Assembly: GCF_000178955.2 (NCBI RefSeq) | Contig: NC_016631.1 | Coordinates: 3,162,001 to 3,226,000, forward strand | Source: Granulicella mallensis MP5ACTX8 | GTDB lineage: Bacteria; Acidobacteriota; Terriglobia; Terriglobales; Acidobacteriaceae | DNA length: 64,000 bases | Reading direction: 5' to 3' | Shown: in pieces, positions 51,091 through 61,038 of the stretch | How the letters are laid out: every line of letters starts with the position of its first letter | How positions within the stretch are numbered: the stretch's first letter is position 1 | The notes under the pieces: generated by a model | Told to the model about the DNA's origin: nothing | The model's input: the letters and a program-made list of their open reading frames with translations, nothing else | The model's database searches: none | Position numbers and translations under genes: made by a program

Positions 51091-52433
51091 ACGCCGCTCT
51101 CCACAAAGGGTTCTGCCTGCGCATGCAACTTCTCCGCCTGCACGAAACGGCGGCGTGAGGCGTCGAAGTCGAATAGCTCCGCGTACCGTCCCCAGTTCAC
51201 GGCAGTCTCCAACTGACGAATCGTCTCTTCCTCTGTGAACTGCTCATCCAGCATGTCGTGGAAGAAGTCTTCGGAGACGGTATGGTCGCTCTTGGCCTCG
51301 ATCGCACGCACGATCTGCCGCAGCAAAAGAACGTGTTCGATGGCCGACTCGCGAAACAACTCCTTCTGCCGCAGGATCTCGGAGTTCGCATACTCGGCTC
51401 CCAGCGGAGAGATGACAGCAGCGCCTTCCGTCACGGTAAGGAAACCGAGCATCTGTGCCGCATCCACAATAGGAAGAAGGTGGTCAATCTCGAAGGCTAG
51501 ATCGTCGGCCAGGCGATACATGTCGTACTTGCCGCTGTGGTCTTCCAGCAGCTCCAGCAATCCTGCAACGCCGCCGGGACGTGCATGCGGCAGCATCTGA
51601 TACTGCTTGTGGATTGCGGCCCGCACCGGTTGACCGCCGTTCGTCTGCGGCAACTCTGGTGGCTGCTCCTCCGGCTGGGTTAAGACCTTGTAGATGTAAT
51701 CAACCAGTTGGTGAAATGCCGGTCCCTTACGGTCTCTGGGATGCGTCAGGCCGACCTCGAAGTCCGTCCGAACTCGCCCTGGATTGCGGCCAAGCACGAT
51801 GATTCGATCGGCCAGCAGAACCGCCTCTTCGATATTGTGAGTTACCAGGAAGATGGCCTGCGTTGGGATGGTCTTCTTCTGCCAGAGCTCCAGCAGTTCG
51901 CTGCGCAGATTCTCCGCCGTCAGCACATCGAGTGCGGAGAAAGGCTCGTCCATGAACAAAACCTCAGGCTCGACCACCAGCGCCCGGGCAAAGCCTACTC
52001 TCTGCCGCATGCCACCCGAGAGCTCCTTGGGATAAGCGGCCTGAAAGCCATCGAGACCGACCGTATCCAGGATCGCGAGGGTACGTCGACGGCGCTCCGC
52101 CACCTCCATACCGCGGGCTTTCAACGGAGCCTCTACATTTTCGAGTACTGTCAGCCACGGAAAAAGCGCAAAGCTCTGAAAGACGATCGAGACATTCATA
52201 TCCGCCGTGGCAACCGGCTTTTCATGCCAGTACACCTGTCCGGCCGACGGCTCAGAAAGTCCTGTCAACATGCGCAGCAGTGTCGATTTTCCTGAGCCCG
52301 ATGGCCCCAGCAAAGCAACGATCTGGCCGGGAACGATGGAAAGATCGGTAGGCGAGATGACCTGGATACGGTTCTCGCTTGGCTGCGCATAGTATTTTTC
52401 AATCTGCTCGGCGCGAATGATCGAAGTTTGCAT
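51087..52433 (-). CDS. ABC ATPase with C-terminal AAA-associated domain
   Basis: A 448-residue ATPase: Walker A GPSGSGKST (43-51), signature LSGGMRQRV, Walker B VLFMDEPFSALD, and a C-terminal domain from about residue 290 (QYQMLPHARPGGVAGLLELLEDHSG) matching the AAA-associated domain of SsuB/NrtD-like transporters. It overlaps the fused permease by four bases and is translated first. The extra domain may regulate or bind a partner. Confidence 0.88.
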   Translation of the reverse strand: MQTSIIRAEQIEKYYAQPSENRIQVISPTDLSIVPGQIVALLGPSGSGKSTLLRMLTGLSEPSAGQVYWHEKPVATADMNVSIVFQSFALFPWLTVLENVEAPLKARGMEVAERRRRTLAILDTVGLDGFQAAYPKELSGGMRQRVGFARALVVEPEVLFMDEPFSALDVLTAENLRSELLELWQKKTIPTQAIFLVTHNIEEAVLLADRIIVLGRNPGRVRTDFEVGLTHPRDRKGPAFHQLVDYIYKVLTQPEEQPPELPQTNGGQPVRAAIHKQYQMLPHARPGGVAGLLELLEDHSGKYDMYRLADDLAFEIDHLLPIVDAAQMLGFLTVTEGAAVISPLGAEYANSEILRQKELFRESAIEHVLLLRQIVRAIEAKSDHTVSEDFFHDMLDEQFTEEETIRQLETAVNWGRYAELFDFDASRRRFVQAEKLHAQAEPFVESGV

Positions 52434-52860
52434 AAGTTTCTTACTTTCCTAAGACCATCCTGCTGCGCAGGCCAGACTGTCGCACAAGATACGACAGCTA
52501 AAAAGGGTTGGCGGCTTTCCACAATGATTCCAGCATCATTTTCAGCCGCCTTACATCTATATCAATTGATCTGCCGCCCATATACAAGCCGACGGTGTGG
52601 ATATCGACTGTCGTGCGTGAGCTCCATTGAACAACCGTACCTGCCACTGCCCTAAGGACTCTACAAGGGCAGACATAAAGATGGGCACCGGATTGTTTTC
52701 TTCTAGTCTCTACTCTGTTCTGTGCGATTCGAAATTACTTCCTGCGACATAAAATCCTGCGCAGAAACAGAGATATTCTGCAGGATTAGAAGGCATGAAG
52801 TGGAGCATCCTACATTCCTAAATCCAACGGCTGTTTAAGTTAGCCATGTTAAAATGCGGT
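52434..52860. other. Divergent intergenic region between ABC operon and rfbC
   Basis: About 427 bases. A small dyad CTGTCG / CGACAG (52477-52497) lies just upstream of the ABC ATPase start. Promoters for both divergent units must be here, but I see no convincing -35/-10 pair. Confidence 0.35.
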
Positions 52861-53424
52861 ATGGAAATTTCTGAAACCAGCTTGCGTGATGTGAAACTTG
52901 TACGTCCTAAAAAGCATGGGGACGAGCGTGGTTGGTTCTCCGAGGTCTTCAATGCAAAAAGCTTTTCGGCGGCTGGCCTGCCGGACCGCTTTGTCCAGGA
53001 CAATCAATCCTTTTCACGGCGAGGAGTCCTGCGTGGACTGCACTACCAACTAGGGGAACAACAGGGCAAACTGGTTCGTGCGCTCTCAGGTCATATCTGG
53101 GATGTCGCGGTCGACCTTCGCCCAAACTCGCCGGACTTCGGCAAGTGGGCGGGGTTCGATCTCAAGGGAGAAGAGATCGAGTTCCTCTGGATTCCCGAGG
53201 GGTTTGGGCACGGCTTTGTCGTTCTCTCAGAGACCGCTAACGTGCTTTATAAGACCACCAACTTTTACTATCCTGCCGGCGAGCGCTGCGTGCGCTGGGA
53301 CGATCCAACGCTGAACATCACGTGGCCACTCGATGGAATCGGAGTCCCCTCGGTCTCTGCCAAAGATGCGATTGGAAACCTGCTGGCGGAGGCTGAACTG
53401 CCCCCTCCCTATCAAAACAAGTAA
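52861..53424 (+). CDS. rfbC: dTDP-4-dehydrorhamnose 3,5-epimerase
   Basis: A 187-residue cupin enzyme, third step of dTDP-L-rhamnose synthesis. Motifs GDERGWFSE, FVQDNQSFSRRGVLRGLHYQ (catalytic His), DVAVDLRPNSPDFGKW, PEGFGHGFVVLSE and YKTTNFYYP are diagnostic. The Met at 52861 is preferred (ISETSL is the usual beginning); 52846 is an alternative ATG. It is divergent from the ABC operon and convergent with rfbD. Confidence 0.93.
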   Translation: MEISETSLRDVKLVRPKKHGDERGWFSEVFNAKSFSAAGLPDRFVQDNQSFSRRGVLRGLHYQLGEQQGKLVRALSGHIWDVAVDLRPNSPDFGKWAGFDLKGEEIEFLWIPEGFGHGFVVLSETANVLYKTTNFYYPAGERCVRWDDPTLNITWPLDGIGVPSVSAKDAIGNLLAEAELPPPYQNK

Positions 53425-53466
53425 GCGCCACGCGCCTGAGGCTTTCTACGGTTCCACGAGCACGCT

Positions 53467-54399
53467 TTACTCAGAAACCGTGGAAAGCCACTCAGCCATC
53501 ACCTCTGCCGTTGAATCCTGCCATGTCGGCAGCTCAAACTCAAGCGTGTGCGCCAGCTTCTCGCAATTCATGCGCGAGTTCTGAGGCCGCTTTGCAGGCG
53601 TTGGATAGGCGTCGGAAGAGACGGGAGCCAGCCTGGCAAATGCCTGTTCGGGATGAGCGAGCTGTGCCAGTCCCACAAACTCTGACGCGAAGCCGAACCA
53701 GGTCGTACACCCTGCGCTACAGGCGTGATAGATCCCGCTGAGGGGCTGCATGGCCTCAACCAGCGTTCCACCCTGGGTCGCCGCGTCTTTCTCGCCCCGA
53801 AGAATTGCATGCGTGGCCAGACGAGCAAGCGTACGCGACCAGGTCGGAGCGCCGTACTGGTCATCGACGATTCGCAGCTCCTCACGCTCGCGAGCAAATT
53901 TGAGGATCGTCAGCAGAAAGTTTTTGCCTCGGGCCCCGAAGACCCAACTCGTCCGAAAGGTCAGGTGCGCCGCGCCACTGGCTGCAAGGGCCCGCTCGCC
54001 GGCAAGCTTCGATGCCCCATAGACACCAAGTGGGTTCACCGGATCGTCTTCGCGCCAGGGACGGGTTCCATCCCCGGCAAAGACGTAATCGGTCGAAAAG
54101 TGAAGCACGGCGGCACCGATTCGAGCGGCCTCTTCGCCAAGCACACCGGGAGCATCGCCATTGATCGCAAAGGCAGTCGGGATATCGCTTTCGGCCTTAT
54201 CTACAGCGGTGTAAGCCGCGGCGTTCACGATCCATCGTGGCTTTACCTGCCGCACCATCGCGCGAATCGCAGCGGCATCGGTTAAATCGAGCTCTGCCCG
54301 AGTCACAGCAACAACATGGCCAAGGGCATTGAGCATGGGCAACAGCTCGCTGCCAACCTGGCCATTCGCTCCGATAAGCAGGATAGGAGCATCGATCAT
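53467..54399 (-). CDS. rfbD: dTDP-4-dehydrorhamnose reductase
   Basis: A 310-residue SDR, final step of dTDP-L-rhamnose synthesis. Rossmann motif GANGQVGSEL, VNAAAYTAVDKAE, STDYVFAGDG and the Tyr-Lys pair in YGASKLAGE are all present. It follows rfbA by five bases on the minus strand, in the order rfbB-rfbA-rfbD. Confidence 0.94.
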   Translation of the reverse strand: MIDAPILLIGANGQVGSELLPMLNALGHVVAVTRAELDLTDAAAIRAMVRQVKPRWIVNAAAYTAVDKAESDIPTAFAINGDAPGVLGEEAARIGAAVLHFSTDYVFAGDGTRPWREDDPVNPLGVYGASKLAGERALAASGAAHLTFRTSWVFGARGKNFLLTILKFAREREELRIVDDQYGAPTWSRTLARLATHAILRGEKDAATQGGTLVEAMQPLSGIYHACSAGCTTWFGFASEFVGLAQLAHPEQAFARLAPVSSDAYPTPAKRPQNSRMNCEKLAHTLEFELPTWQDSTAEVMAEWLSTVSE

Positions 54400-54404
54400 G
54401 TCTG

Positions 54405-55280
54405 TCAGTAGACCCTCTCCGAGAGCAATGCCCGCAGGTATTGCCCATAGGAACTCTTTGAGATTTTGTTGGAGAGTGCTTCCAACTGATCGGCGGATAT
54501 ATATCCAAGACGAAATGCGATCTCTTCAGGACATGCGATCTTCAGCCCCTGACGGTGCTCAATCGTTCGAACAAAGTTGGCCGCATCCAGCAAGGAGTCG
54601 TGTGTTCCGGTATCGAGCCAGGCCATGCCTCGTCCCAGCAACTCGGTATGCAGTTGACCGCGCTCCAGGTACCAACGATTGACGTCAGTAATCTCCAGTT
54701 CGCCACGAGGCGAGGGCTTGATCTGTTCGGCCACCGACACTACCTGCGAGTCGTAAAAGTAGATGCCCGTAACCGCATAGCGAGACTTCGGCTTTAACGG
54801 CTTCTCTTCAAGCGAGATGACTTTACGATCGGAGTCAAAGGCAACGACGCCATAACGTTCCGGATCGGTTACCGGATAAGCGAATACGGTCGCGCCCTCC
54901 GACTGGCGGCGTGCGTTTTGCAAGGCCTTGACGAAATCGTGGCCAAAAAAGATGTTGTCTCCCAATGCGAGACAGCAGCCATCACCAGCAAGAAACTCCT
55001 TGCCGATGAGAAAAGCCTGAGCGATGCCATCGGGGGATGACTGCACCGCATATTGCAGATGAATTCCCCACTGCTCGCCTGAACCAAAAAGCTCCTGGAA
55101 CCGCGGTATGTCCTGTGGGGTAGAGATAAGAAGGATCTCGCGAATTCCCGCCAACATCAGCGTGGAAAGCGGGTAGTAGATCATCGGCTTATCGTAGATC
55201 GGTAAGAGTTGTTTCGAAACGGCTTGAGTCACCGGATGCAGTCGCGTTCCGGCGCCTCCTGCAAGAATAATCCCCTTCAT
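54405..55280 (-). CDS. rfbA: Glucose-1-phosphate thymidylyltransferase
   Basis: A 291-residue nucleotidyltransferase, first step of the pathway. The [11 protein letters not shown] signature loop, [21 protein letters not shown], the metal/substrate region [11 protein letters not shown] and EEKPLKPKS are diagnostic. It starts six bases after the rfbB stop and is followed closely by rfbD. Confidence 0.95.
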   Translation of the reverse strand: MKGIILAGGAGTRLHPVTQAVSKQLLPIYDKPMIYYPLSTLMLAGIREILLISTPQDIPRFQELFGSGEQWGIHLQYAVQSSPDGIAQAFLIGKEFLAGDGCCLALGDNIFFGHDFVKALQNARRQSEGATVFAYPVTDPERYGVVAFDSDRKVISLEEKPLKPKSRYAVTGIYFYDSQVVSVAEQIKPSPRGELEITDVNRWYLERGQLHTELLGRGMAWLDTGTHDSLLDAANFVRTIEHRQGLKIACPEEIAFRLGYISADQLEALSNKISKSSYGQYLRALLSERVY

Positions 55281-55286
55281 TGAACC

Positions 55287-56369
55287 TCAGCTTTGGGACT
55301 TGCGGTCAGCATAGTTAAGTGAAACCCATTGTTGATAAGCGGTGCCTGTTACAGCTTCAATCCAGCGGCCATTAGCAAGATACCACTCTACAGTCTTGCG
55401 GATTCCAGTCTCAAAACTTTCCTCCGGCTTCCATTTGAGCTCTCGCTCAATCTTATCTGCATCGATCGCATAACGGCGATCATGGCCCGGGCGGTCCTTG
55501 ACGTACGTGATGAGTTGGTTATGAGGCTTATGGGGCGACGAGGGGACCAACTCGTCGAGCAAAGCACAGATCGTTTTCACGACCTCAAGATTGCTGCGCT
55601 GATTGCGGCCACCGATATTATAGGTTTGACCGAGGCGGCCCTTTTCAAGCACATCAATAATGGCTCTGCAGTGATCTTTGACAAACAGCCAGTCGCGTAC
55701 CTGCAAGCCGTCACCATAGATCGGAAGCGACTTGCCGGCAAGAGCGTTGGCAATGATCAAAGGAATGAGCTTCTCTGGAAACTGGCAGGGACCGTAATTA
55801 TTGGAGCAGTTCGTTACCAGCACGGGCAGATTGTAGGTGTGAAACCAGGCACGGGCCAGAAAGTCCGAAGCTGCCTTCGAAGCTGCGTAAGGACTATTAG
55901 GAGCGTACGGTGTCGATTCGGAGAATGCGGGATCGTCAGGACCAAGTGTGCCGTACACCTCATCGGTCGAAACATGAACGAAACGGAATGCTTTCTTCTC
56001 ATCCTCGCTGAGCGTCGCCATATAAGTGCGGGCCGCCTGCAGCAGTGTGAATGTGCCATCAATATTCGTCTTCAGAAACGCATCTGGTCCCACAATGGAG
56101 CGGTCAACGTGGCTTTCGGCCGCGAAGTGTATGACCGCTTTAGGCTTATGAGTAGCGAAGATATTAGCGACAAACTCAGCATCGCAGATATTTCCCTGCA
56201 CGAAGGTATGATCCGGATTGCCTGCAAGCGAGTCCAGATTTCCAAGATGGCTTGCATACGTGAGTGCATCGAGGTTAATGACGCGCCCTTTGCCTGAGTG
56301 GACCCAATGCAAGACAAAATTGGAGCCAATAAAACCTGCACCGCCAGTAACTAAAATTTCCGTATTCAT
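55287..56369 (-). CDS. rfbB: dTDP-glucose 4,6-dehydratase
   Basis: A 360-residue SDR, second step of dTDP-rhamnose synthesis. TGGAGFIGSNFV, AESHVDRSI, STDEVYG and the catalytic SPYAASKAASD are present, as is NNYGPCQFPEK. The ATG at 56369 is chosen (NTEILVTGG follows); a GTG at 56384 is upstream. First gene of the minus-strand rfbBAD operon. Confidence 0.95.
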   Translation of the reverse strand: MNTEILVTGGAGFIGSNFVLHWVHSGKGRVINLDALTYASHLGNLDSLAGNPDHTFVQGNICDAEFVANIFATHKPKAVIHFAAESHVDRSIVGPDAFLKTNIDGTFTLLQAARTYMATLSEDEKKAFRFVHVSTDEVYGTLGPDDPAFSESTPYAPNSPYAASKAASDFLARAWFHTYNLPVLVTNCSNNYGPCQFPEKLIPLIIANALAGKSLPIYGDGLQVRDWLFVKDHCRAIIDVLEKGRLGQTYNIGGRNQRSNLEVVKTICALLDELVPSSPHKPHNQLITYVKDRPGHDRRYAIDADKIERELKWKPEESFETGIRKTVEWYLANGRWIEAVTGTAYQQWVSLNYADRKSQS

Positions 56370-56493
56370 CAACTCTCGAACCACTCGCCTTTCCTGCGAA
56401 CAAAACGCTCTTTGTTAGTGAAGCACAGGAAGCGGTTCAATAGTCGCCTCCGAAGATGAGGAAACGATTACAGACATGTAGCCTGCCTGACCG

Positions 56494-57570
56494 CTAGCGG
56501 TGCGTCGGATCTGTCGGTGTGTAGTGGGGCCGGGGGGGGGGAGACACGATGTGAGATTTATCCGCAGGAGAGAATGTGAACTTCTCATCCTGCCAGAAGT
56601 TCTTTTGCGCTGAAAGAGCCTGCTTTAGAGCTAACGGAAGATATTTTTCGTGAAGGCCAAGCTGATAGCTGCACCACTTGCTTGCATTGCGCAGAGTCGC
56701 CAGGGGAATCAGAGAGGGCTTGGTCTTCAAAAGAAATTGCATCTGCGAAAGGACAAAGGTACGCCCCTCGCCACCCGCTCCACCGAAAGCATCCAGCATC
56801 CACTGTTCTCTTCCATGGTGCACCCCGATATCGAAGTAACGAGAGAACTCCTGCAACAGGGTTAACGGATGGGAGTGAATCACAGTGGCATCCGATTGAT
56901 AGGCAACCTTCCAGTCCGCCAACAGCATGCGTGCGACTACCGTCACCTCTTCAGAGACGATGGTGTTCGAGGGGAAGCCACCGACCTCATCAAAGGCCGC
57001 ACGCCGATAGGCAGCGAAACTGTTGGAAAAGAACGCTGTCTTTATCCCAAGCCGCTCATGGCTGGCAAAAGTCCGTACATCGGAAAGGTCAGGGTAGTTG
57101 AACAGGCGCGCATGCTGTTCGATTGGATCTGCCTGTTCGCGCGGCAATTGCCTGCCGTAAGCAGCTCCAACTGCCGGATCATTAAAGGCACACAGCAATG
57201 TTTCGATCGAATGATCCCCACAAGGAATGGCGTCCTGTGTCAAAAGAACAAGGAACTCAGCCCACGGCATCGATTCGACCGCCATCTGGCGTGTTGCGCC
57301 ATGACGGAAACTTTCTTTGGAAACGTTCATTAGCCGATAACCGGCATGGCGAACCAACTCCTGGGTCTTATCCGAGGAGGACGAATCGACGATCAGAACC
57401 TGCTCCCTGGCAATGCCCTGCGTCTCCAAGGCGGTTTGCAGGCGCTCCCAATGACGGTTGGCGTTATACGTCGGGATGACGATGCCAGCCCGCTGAAGAC
57501 AAGTTCCATTCGGAGAAGCATCGTGCAAAGTCTTATCAACAGACATCATCGTGAGCAGCTGGCCCTTCAT
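56494..57570 (-). CDS. Family 2 glycosyltransferase, rhamnosyltransferase-like, with poly-C tract
   Basis: A 358-residue GT2 enzyme. IVIPTYNANRHWERL, IVDSSSSDKTQELV and the LLTQDAIP motif (donor/metal site) match rhamnosyltransferases; the C-terminal part has FAAYRRAAFDEVGGFP and SEEVTVVARML. The adjoining rfb genes supply dTDP-rhamnose, the likely donor. The coding strand has a run of 10 C (56532-56541) about 15 residues from the end, where slippage would change the C-terminus. It is divergent from the Wza-like gene. Confidence 0.82.
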   Translation of the reverse strand: MKGQLLTMMSVDKTLHDASPNGTCLQRAGIVIPTYNANRHWERLQTALETQGIAREQVLIVDSSSSDKTQELVRHAGYRLMNVSKESFRHGATRQMAVESMPWAEFLVLLTQDAIPCGDHSIETLLCAFNDPAVGAAYGRQLPREQADPIEQHARLFNYPDLSDVRTFASHERLGIKTAFFSNSFAAYRRAAFDEVGGFPSNTIVSEEVTVVARMLLADWKVAYQSDATVIHSHPLTLLQEFSRYFDIGVHHGREQWMLDAFGGAGGEGRTFVLSQMQFLLKTKPSLIPLATLRNASKWCSYQLGLHEKYLPLALKQALSAQKNFWQDEKFTFSPADKSHIVSPPPRPHYTPTDPTHR

Positions 57571-58119
57571 TCACGCTCAGCATCATGTACAAACAGACTA
57601 AGATCCGAGTCGGGCCGAAGAGTTACGATTCTAAGGAGCGGGATCGTTATAGAAGCTCTTCAACAGCGGCAATGTTACGATATCTCGTAAGCGAAATCAA
57701 ACTGCGGGTTCTGCATCATTGCAGTTCGATGAAGACACATCACAATGGAATTCCTCTACTCGCATCTCCGTCGTGATGTGTAAACACCGTGGAGTACCCA
57801 ATTGGGGGAAACCGCTAGTTTTGCCTGCTCGTTCAAACGATAAGACCTTTTGAACGTACTCTTTGTGACGACAGCTCTGGAGATGAGCCAATGTCTACAC
57901 TAGGGAGTTTTCGACGGCTTGTGTCGCTACCAAGTACATATTTCAGTAACTGAGCGTAACGTTGACACAACCTGCGATTTCGACCAGGCTCTCCTGTCAG
58001 GAATCAAGGAAGATTCCCCTGCAACATACGGCCAAAATGATCTTTGATGTTGGAAGTAACCGACCATTATCGTCCTACGTCTGATAAAAGGAAGGGATTC
58101 CCTCCTCATCCATAGATTT
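57571..58119. promoter_or_regulatory. Divergent regulatory region upstream of the Wza-like gene
   Basis: A 549-base gap between divergent polysaccharide genes. It contains two dyads: ACACATCAC (57735-57743) / GTGATGTGT (57773-57781) and GTTCAAA (57831-57837) / TTTGAAC (57849-57855). A weak promoter-like pair sits at 58044-58073. These are candidate operators controlling the export genes. No gene was found. Confidence 0.4.
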
Positions 58120-60957
58120 ATGAAAAACACGCACAAGAATCCATTTAGTCTGGTTAGAAGCACATCGTTGATGCGTCTAAGAGGCGTTCAGACATCTCAT
58201 GATGCTGTTGTGCCGGCACTTTCCCTAAAGCCGAGGTCTGGAATTTTGTTTCGCATCAGCACATTTCGATTTATCCCGCTTCTGTCTGTCGTTCTCCTGT
58301 TCCCTGCGTTGTCTGCTTTGGCACAAAACTCACAACCCTGTGCCAACCCGTCTTCTCCGGATTGCAGCAACAACTCCTCGAGCCAATACGGAGACACCGT
58401 AAATCCCGCGCAGAATGGATCGATTGTTCCTGACAACTCACAAACGCTGCAGACACAGAGGCAGTCCCAACTCCAAAACAATCAGCTCTATATCGATTCG
58501 GCCGGCAATACCCGAAACCGGCAGTCCTCTGATCTGAACCGCCAGAACAACTTCTTCCCGCCCGACAGACCAACAGACATGCAGAGGCTGACACAGGCTT
58601 CTACGGGTGAACAGCTGTCGATCTTCGGTCGCGATCTGTTTCAAAGAGCGCCCTCTACCTTCGCTCCGGTCGACCAGATCCCCGCCATGTCCGACTACAT
58701 TGTCGGCCCGGGTGATGAGATTCTCTTGCGTCTTTGGGGACCCGAATCTTTCAATGGACAGTTGACGGTCGACAGCTCCGGTTCGATTTATGTACCCGAG
58801 GTCGGAGCCATTCACGTCGCAGGTCTCCGTATCGACCAGCTCCAGAGTCAGATCAGCTCCGATATTCGGCACACTTTCCGCAATTTCAATTTGTCTGTCG
58901 ATCTGGGTCACCTCCGGTCCATCCAGGTCTACGTGGTGGGTGAGGCCAGGCGTCCGGGCGTTTACACCGTCAGTTCCCTCAGTACCGTACTCAATGTACT
59001 TTTCGTAGCTGGCGGACCGAACGTCCAAGGTTCCCTACGACACATTGAGGTGCGGCGTGATGGAAAGGTTGCCGGCGAACTCGATCTATACGACCTTTTA
59101 TTAAAGGGCGATAAAACACAGGATCTTCGTCTTCAACCCAACGACACAATCTTTATCCCCCCCGTAGGACCACAGGCCGCACTGGCGGGCAGCGTGCATC
59201 ATCCTGCTATCTACGAGCTTCGCGGCGAAACGACTATCGGGGATCTGCTGAAACTTGCTGGCGGTCTTACGCCCACCGGATCGACGACACAACTCTCTCT
59301 GGAGCGTGTCGAAAACGACCACTCGCGCGCTGCGGTGACCGTGAATATCGACGACGCAGGCCGAGCGATGGCACTTCGTGACGGAGACGTGCTATTCGTC
59401 AACCACATTACCTCCGCCTACCAGCAATCGGTAACCATCAGGGGCAACCTGGCGAACCCGGGACGATTCCCCTGGCATCCTGGCATGCGGTTGAGCGACA
59501 TCATTCCAGACCGTAAGTCGCTACTAACGAATAATTACTGGCGGCAACGCAATCGTCTCGGCGTCCCGACGCCACTCTTCGAACCTCTGCGCCCCTCACA
59601 AGAGTATTCATGGGGGAAACCGCAACTCCCCACGAGACAAAATCGTACCTCGACCTCTTCATCCTCATTGTCGTCTTCATCTTCATCTTCTCAACGGCTC
59701 AATACAATCAATCAGTTTCCTCCCCTCCCGCAACCTGGGGAAGACGAGGACAGTACGACACTCGATCGTTCGCAAGGTTCAAACGTTGGCAATCAAAATA
59801 CCGACGATCAAGATGCTGAAGATCAAGAGCTTGCCGGAAACACGAATGTGCAGAACCGGGGCACAGGGTCTAACTCAGGATCCAATGCTTCTCTTCCCTC
59901 TTCTGACAGGATGATCACGCGAGGGTCGCTGGCCGAAGAGCAACAGGCCGCTGGAAGTCCGAGCGTGGCTAATGTTGGCCCGATTAATACGATTAAGATA
60001 CCGGCACCAGAGATCGATTGGTCCTATGCCGTCATTGAACGCCTTAATCCGGATACGCTTAAAAGCTCTCTCGTCCCTTTCAACCTTGAGAAGCTTGTTC
60101 AAGGCCACGACCCAGCTCAAAATCTGGAGTTGCAGCCTGGAGACATCGTAACCATCCTGTCTCAGGCCGATGTTCACGTTCCGCAAGACGAACGGACCAA
60201 ATATGTTCGCCTCGAGGGCGAATTCGCGGGTGCGGGAGTCTATAGTGTCGGCCCCAATGAAACTCTTGATGAATTGGTGCGCCGCGCCGGCGGCCTTACG
60301 AGCAAGGCCTATCTTTATGGATCCAGCTTCACCAGAGAATCCGCCCGCATCTTCCAACAGCAACGGTTGGATGAGTATGTCTCTTCGCTAGCCATCAGCA
60401 TGCAGCGTGCGTCTGCGGTGCGATCTGCTTCTTCGTCGGGTACCGTGGTCGACCCCAATGCACTTTATGAGGAGCGGGACACCATCGCCCAGTTGCGCAA
60501 ATTGCGCGCCACCGGTCGTGTCGTGCTTGAGTTCCGCCCCGATAGCTCGGGCATAAACAATATCCCGGCCATTCCGCTGGAAGATGGCGATGTTTTCCGC
60601 ATCCCCTCACGGCCACTCACCGTAAGTGTCATCGGTGCCGTTTATGGGCAGAACGTCTTTCTCTACGACTCCAAACGCAGAGTGGAAGATTACGTGCTCC
60701 TCGCTGGAAAACCAAATTCTATTGCGGACAGTAAACACGCCTTCATTATCCGGGCCGATGGTTCAGTATTCAGCCGCCAGCGGGCCAAGGGAACATGGAA
60801 GAACAGCTTTGACGCAACCGAGATCAATCCAGGTGACTCTATCGTTATTCCTGAAAAGCCGATCCAGGCTTCTCTGATAAAACAGGTCATCGACTACTCG
60901 CAGATCTTCTCCCAATTCGCTCTGGGAGCAGCTGCAGTAACCGTCATCAAACAATAG
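58120..60957 (+). CDS. Wza-like polysaccharide export protein with multiple SLBB domains
   Basis: A 945-residue exported protein. A hydrophobic leader (FIPLLSVVLLFPALSALAQ) precedes an N-terminal Asn/Gln-rich region. The polysaccharide-export domain begins at about residue 190 (YIVGPGDEILLRLWG), followed by several SLBB units (VYVVGEARRPGVYTV, LAGSVHHPAIYELRG, TIRGNLANPGRF, YVRLEGEFAGAGVYSVG, SVIGAVYGQNVFLY). Between about residues 500 and 640 there is a long Ser/Asn/Gln-rich insert (TSTSSSSLSSSSSSSQ). A C-terminal hydrophobic stretch is near FALGAAAVTVI. It should form the outer-membrane exit channel. A Wzi paralogue follows. Confidence 0.88.
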   Translation: MKNTHKNPFSLVRSTSLMRLRGVQTSHDAVVPALSLKPRSGILFRISTFRFIPLLSVVLLFPALSALAQNSQPCANPSSPDCSNNSSSQYGDTVNPAQNGSIVPDNSQTLQTQRQSQLQNNQLYIDSAGNTRNRQSSDLNRQNNFFPPDRPTDMQRLTQASTGEQLSIFGRDLFQRAPSTFAPVDQIPAMSDYIVGPGDEILLRLWGPESFNGQLTVDSSGSIYVPEVGAIHVAGLRIDQLQSQISSDIRHTFRNFNLSVDLGHLRSIQVYVVGEARRPGVYTVSSLSTVLNVLFVAGGPNVQGSLRHIEVRRDGKVAGELDLYDLLLKGDKTQDLRLQPNDTIFIPPVGPQAALAGSVHHPAIYELRGETTIGDLLKLAGGLTPTGSTTQLSLERVENDHSRAAVTVNIDDAGRAMALRDGDVLFVNHITSAYQQSVTIRGNLANPGRFPWHPGMRLSDIIPDRKSLLTNNYWRQRNRLGVPTPLFEPLRPSQEYSWGKPQLPTRQNRTSTSSSSLSSSSSSSQRLNTINQFPPLPQPGEDEDSTTLDRSQGSNVGNQNTDDQDAEDQELAGNTNVQNRGTGSNSGSNASLPSSDRMITRGSLAEEQQAAGSPSVANVGPINTIKIPAPEIDWSYAVIERLNPDTLKSSLVPFNLEKLVQGHDPAQNLELQPGDIVTILSQADVHVPQDERTKYVRLEGEFAGAGVYSVGPNETLDELVRRAGGLTSKAYLYGSSFTRESARIFQQQRLDEYVSSLAISMQRASAVRSASSSGTVVDPNALYEERDTIAQLRKLRATGRVVLEFRPDSSGINNIPAIPLEDGDVFRIPSRPLTVSVIGAVYGQNVFLYDSKRRVEDYVLLAGKPNSIADSKHAFIIRADGSVFSRQRAKGTWKNSFDATEINPGDSIVIPEKPIQASLIKQVIDYSQIFSQFALGAAAVTVIKQ

Positions 60958-61038
60958 CGAGCTTCGTACTTTAGGCTCGCGCCTCCAACAGGCCAGTAAG
61001 ATTTATGGCAGGCACCGTAACACCCTGACGAGGAACTC

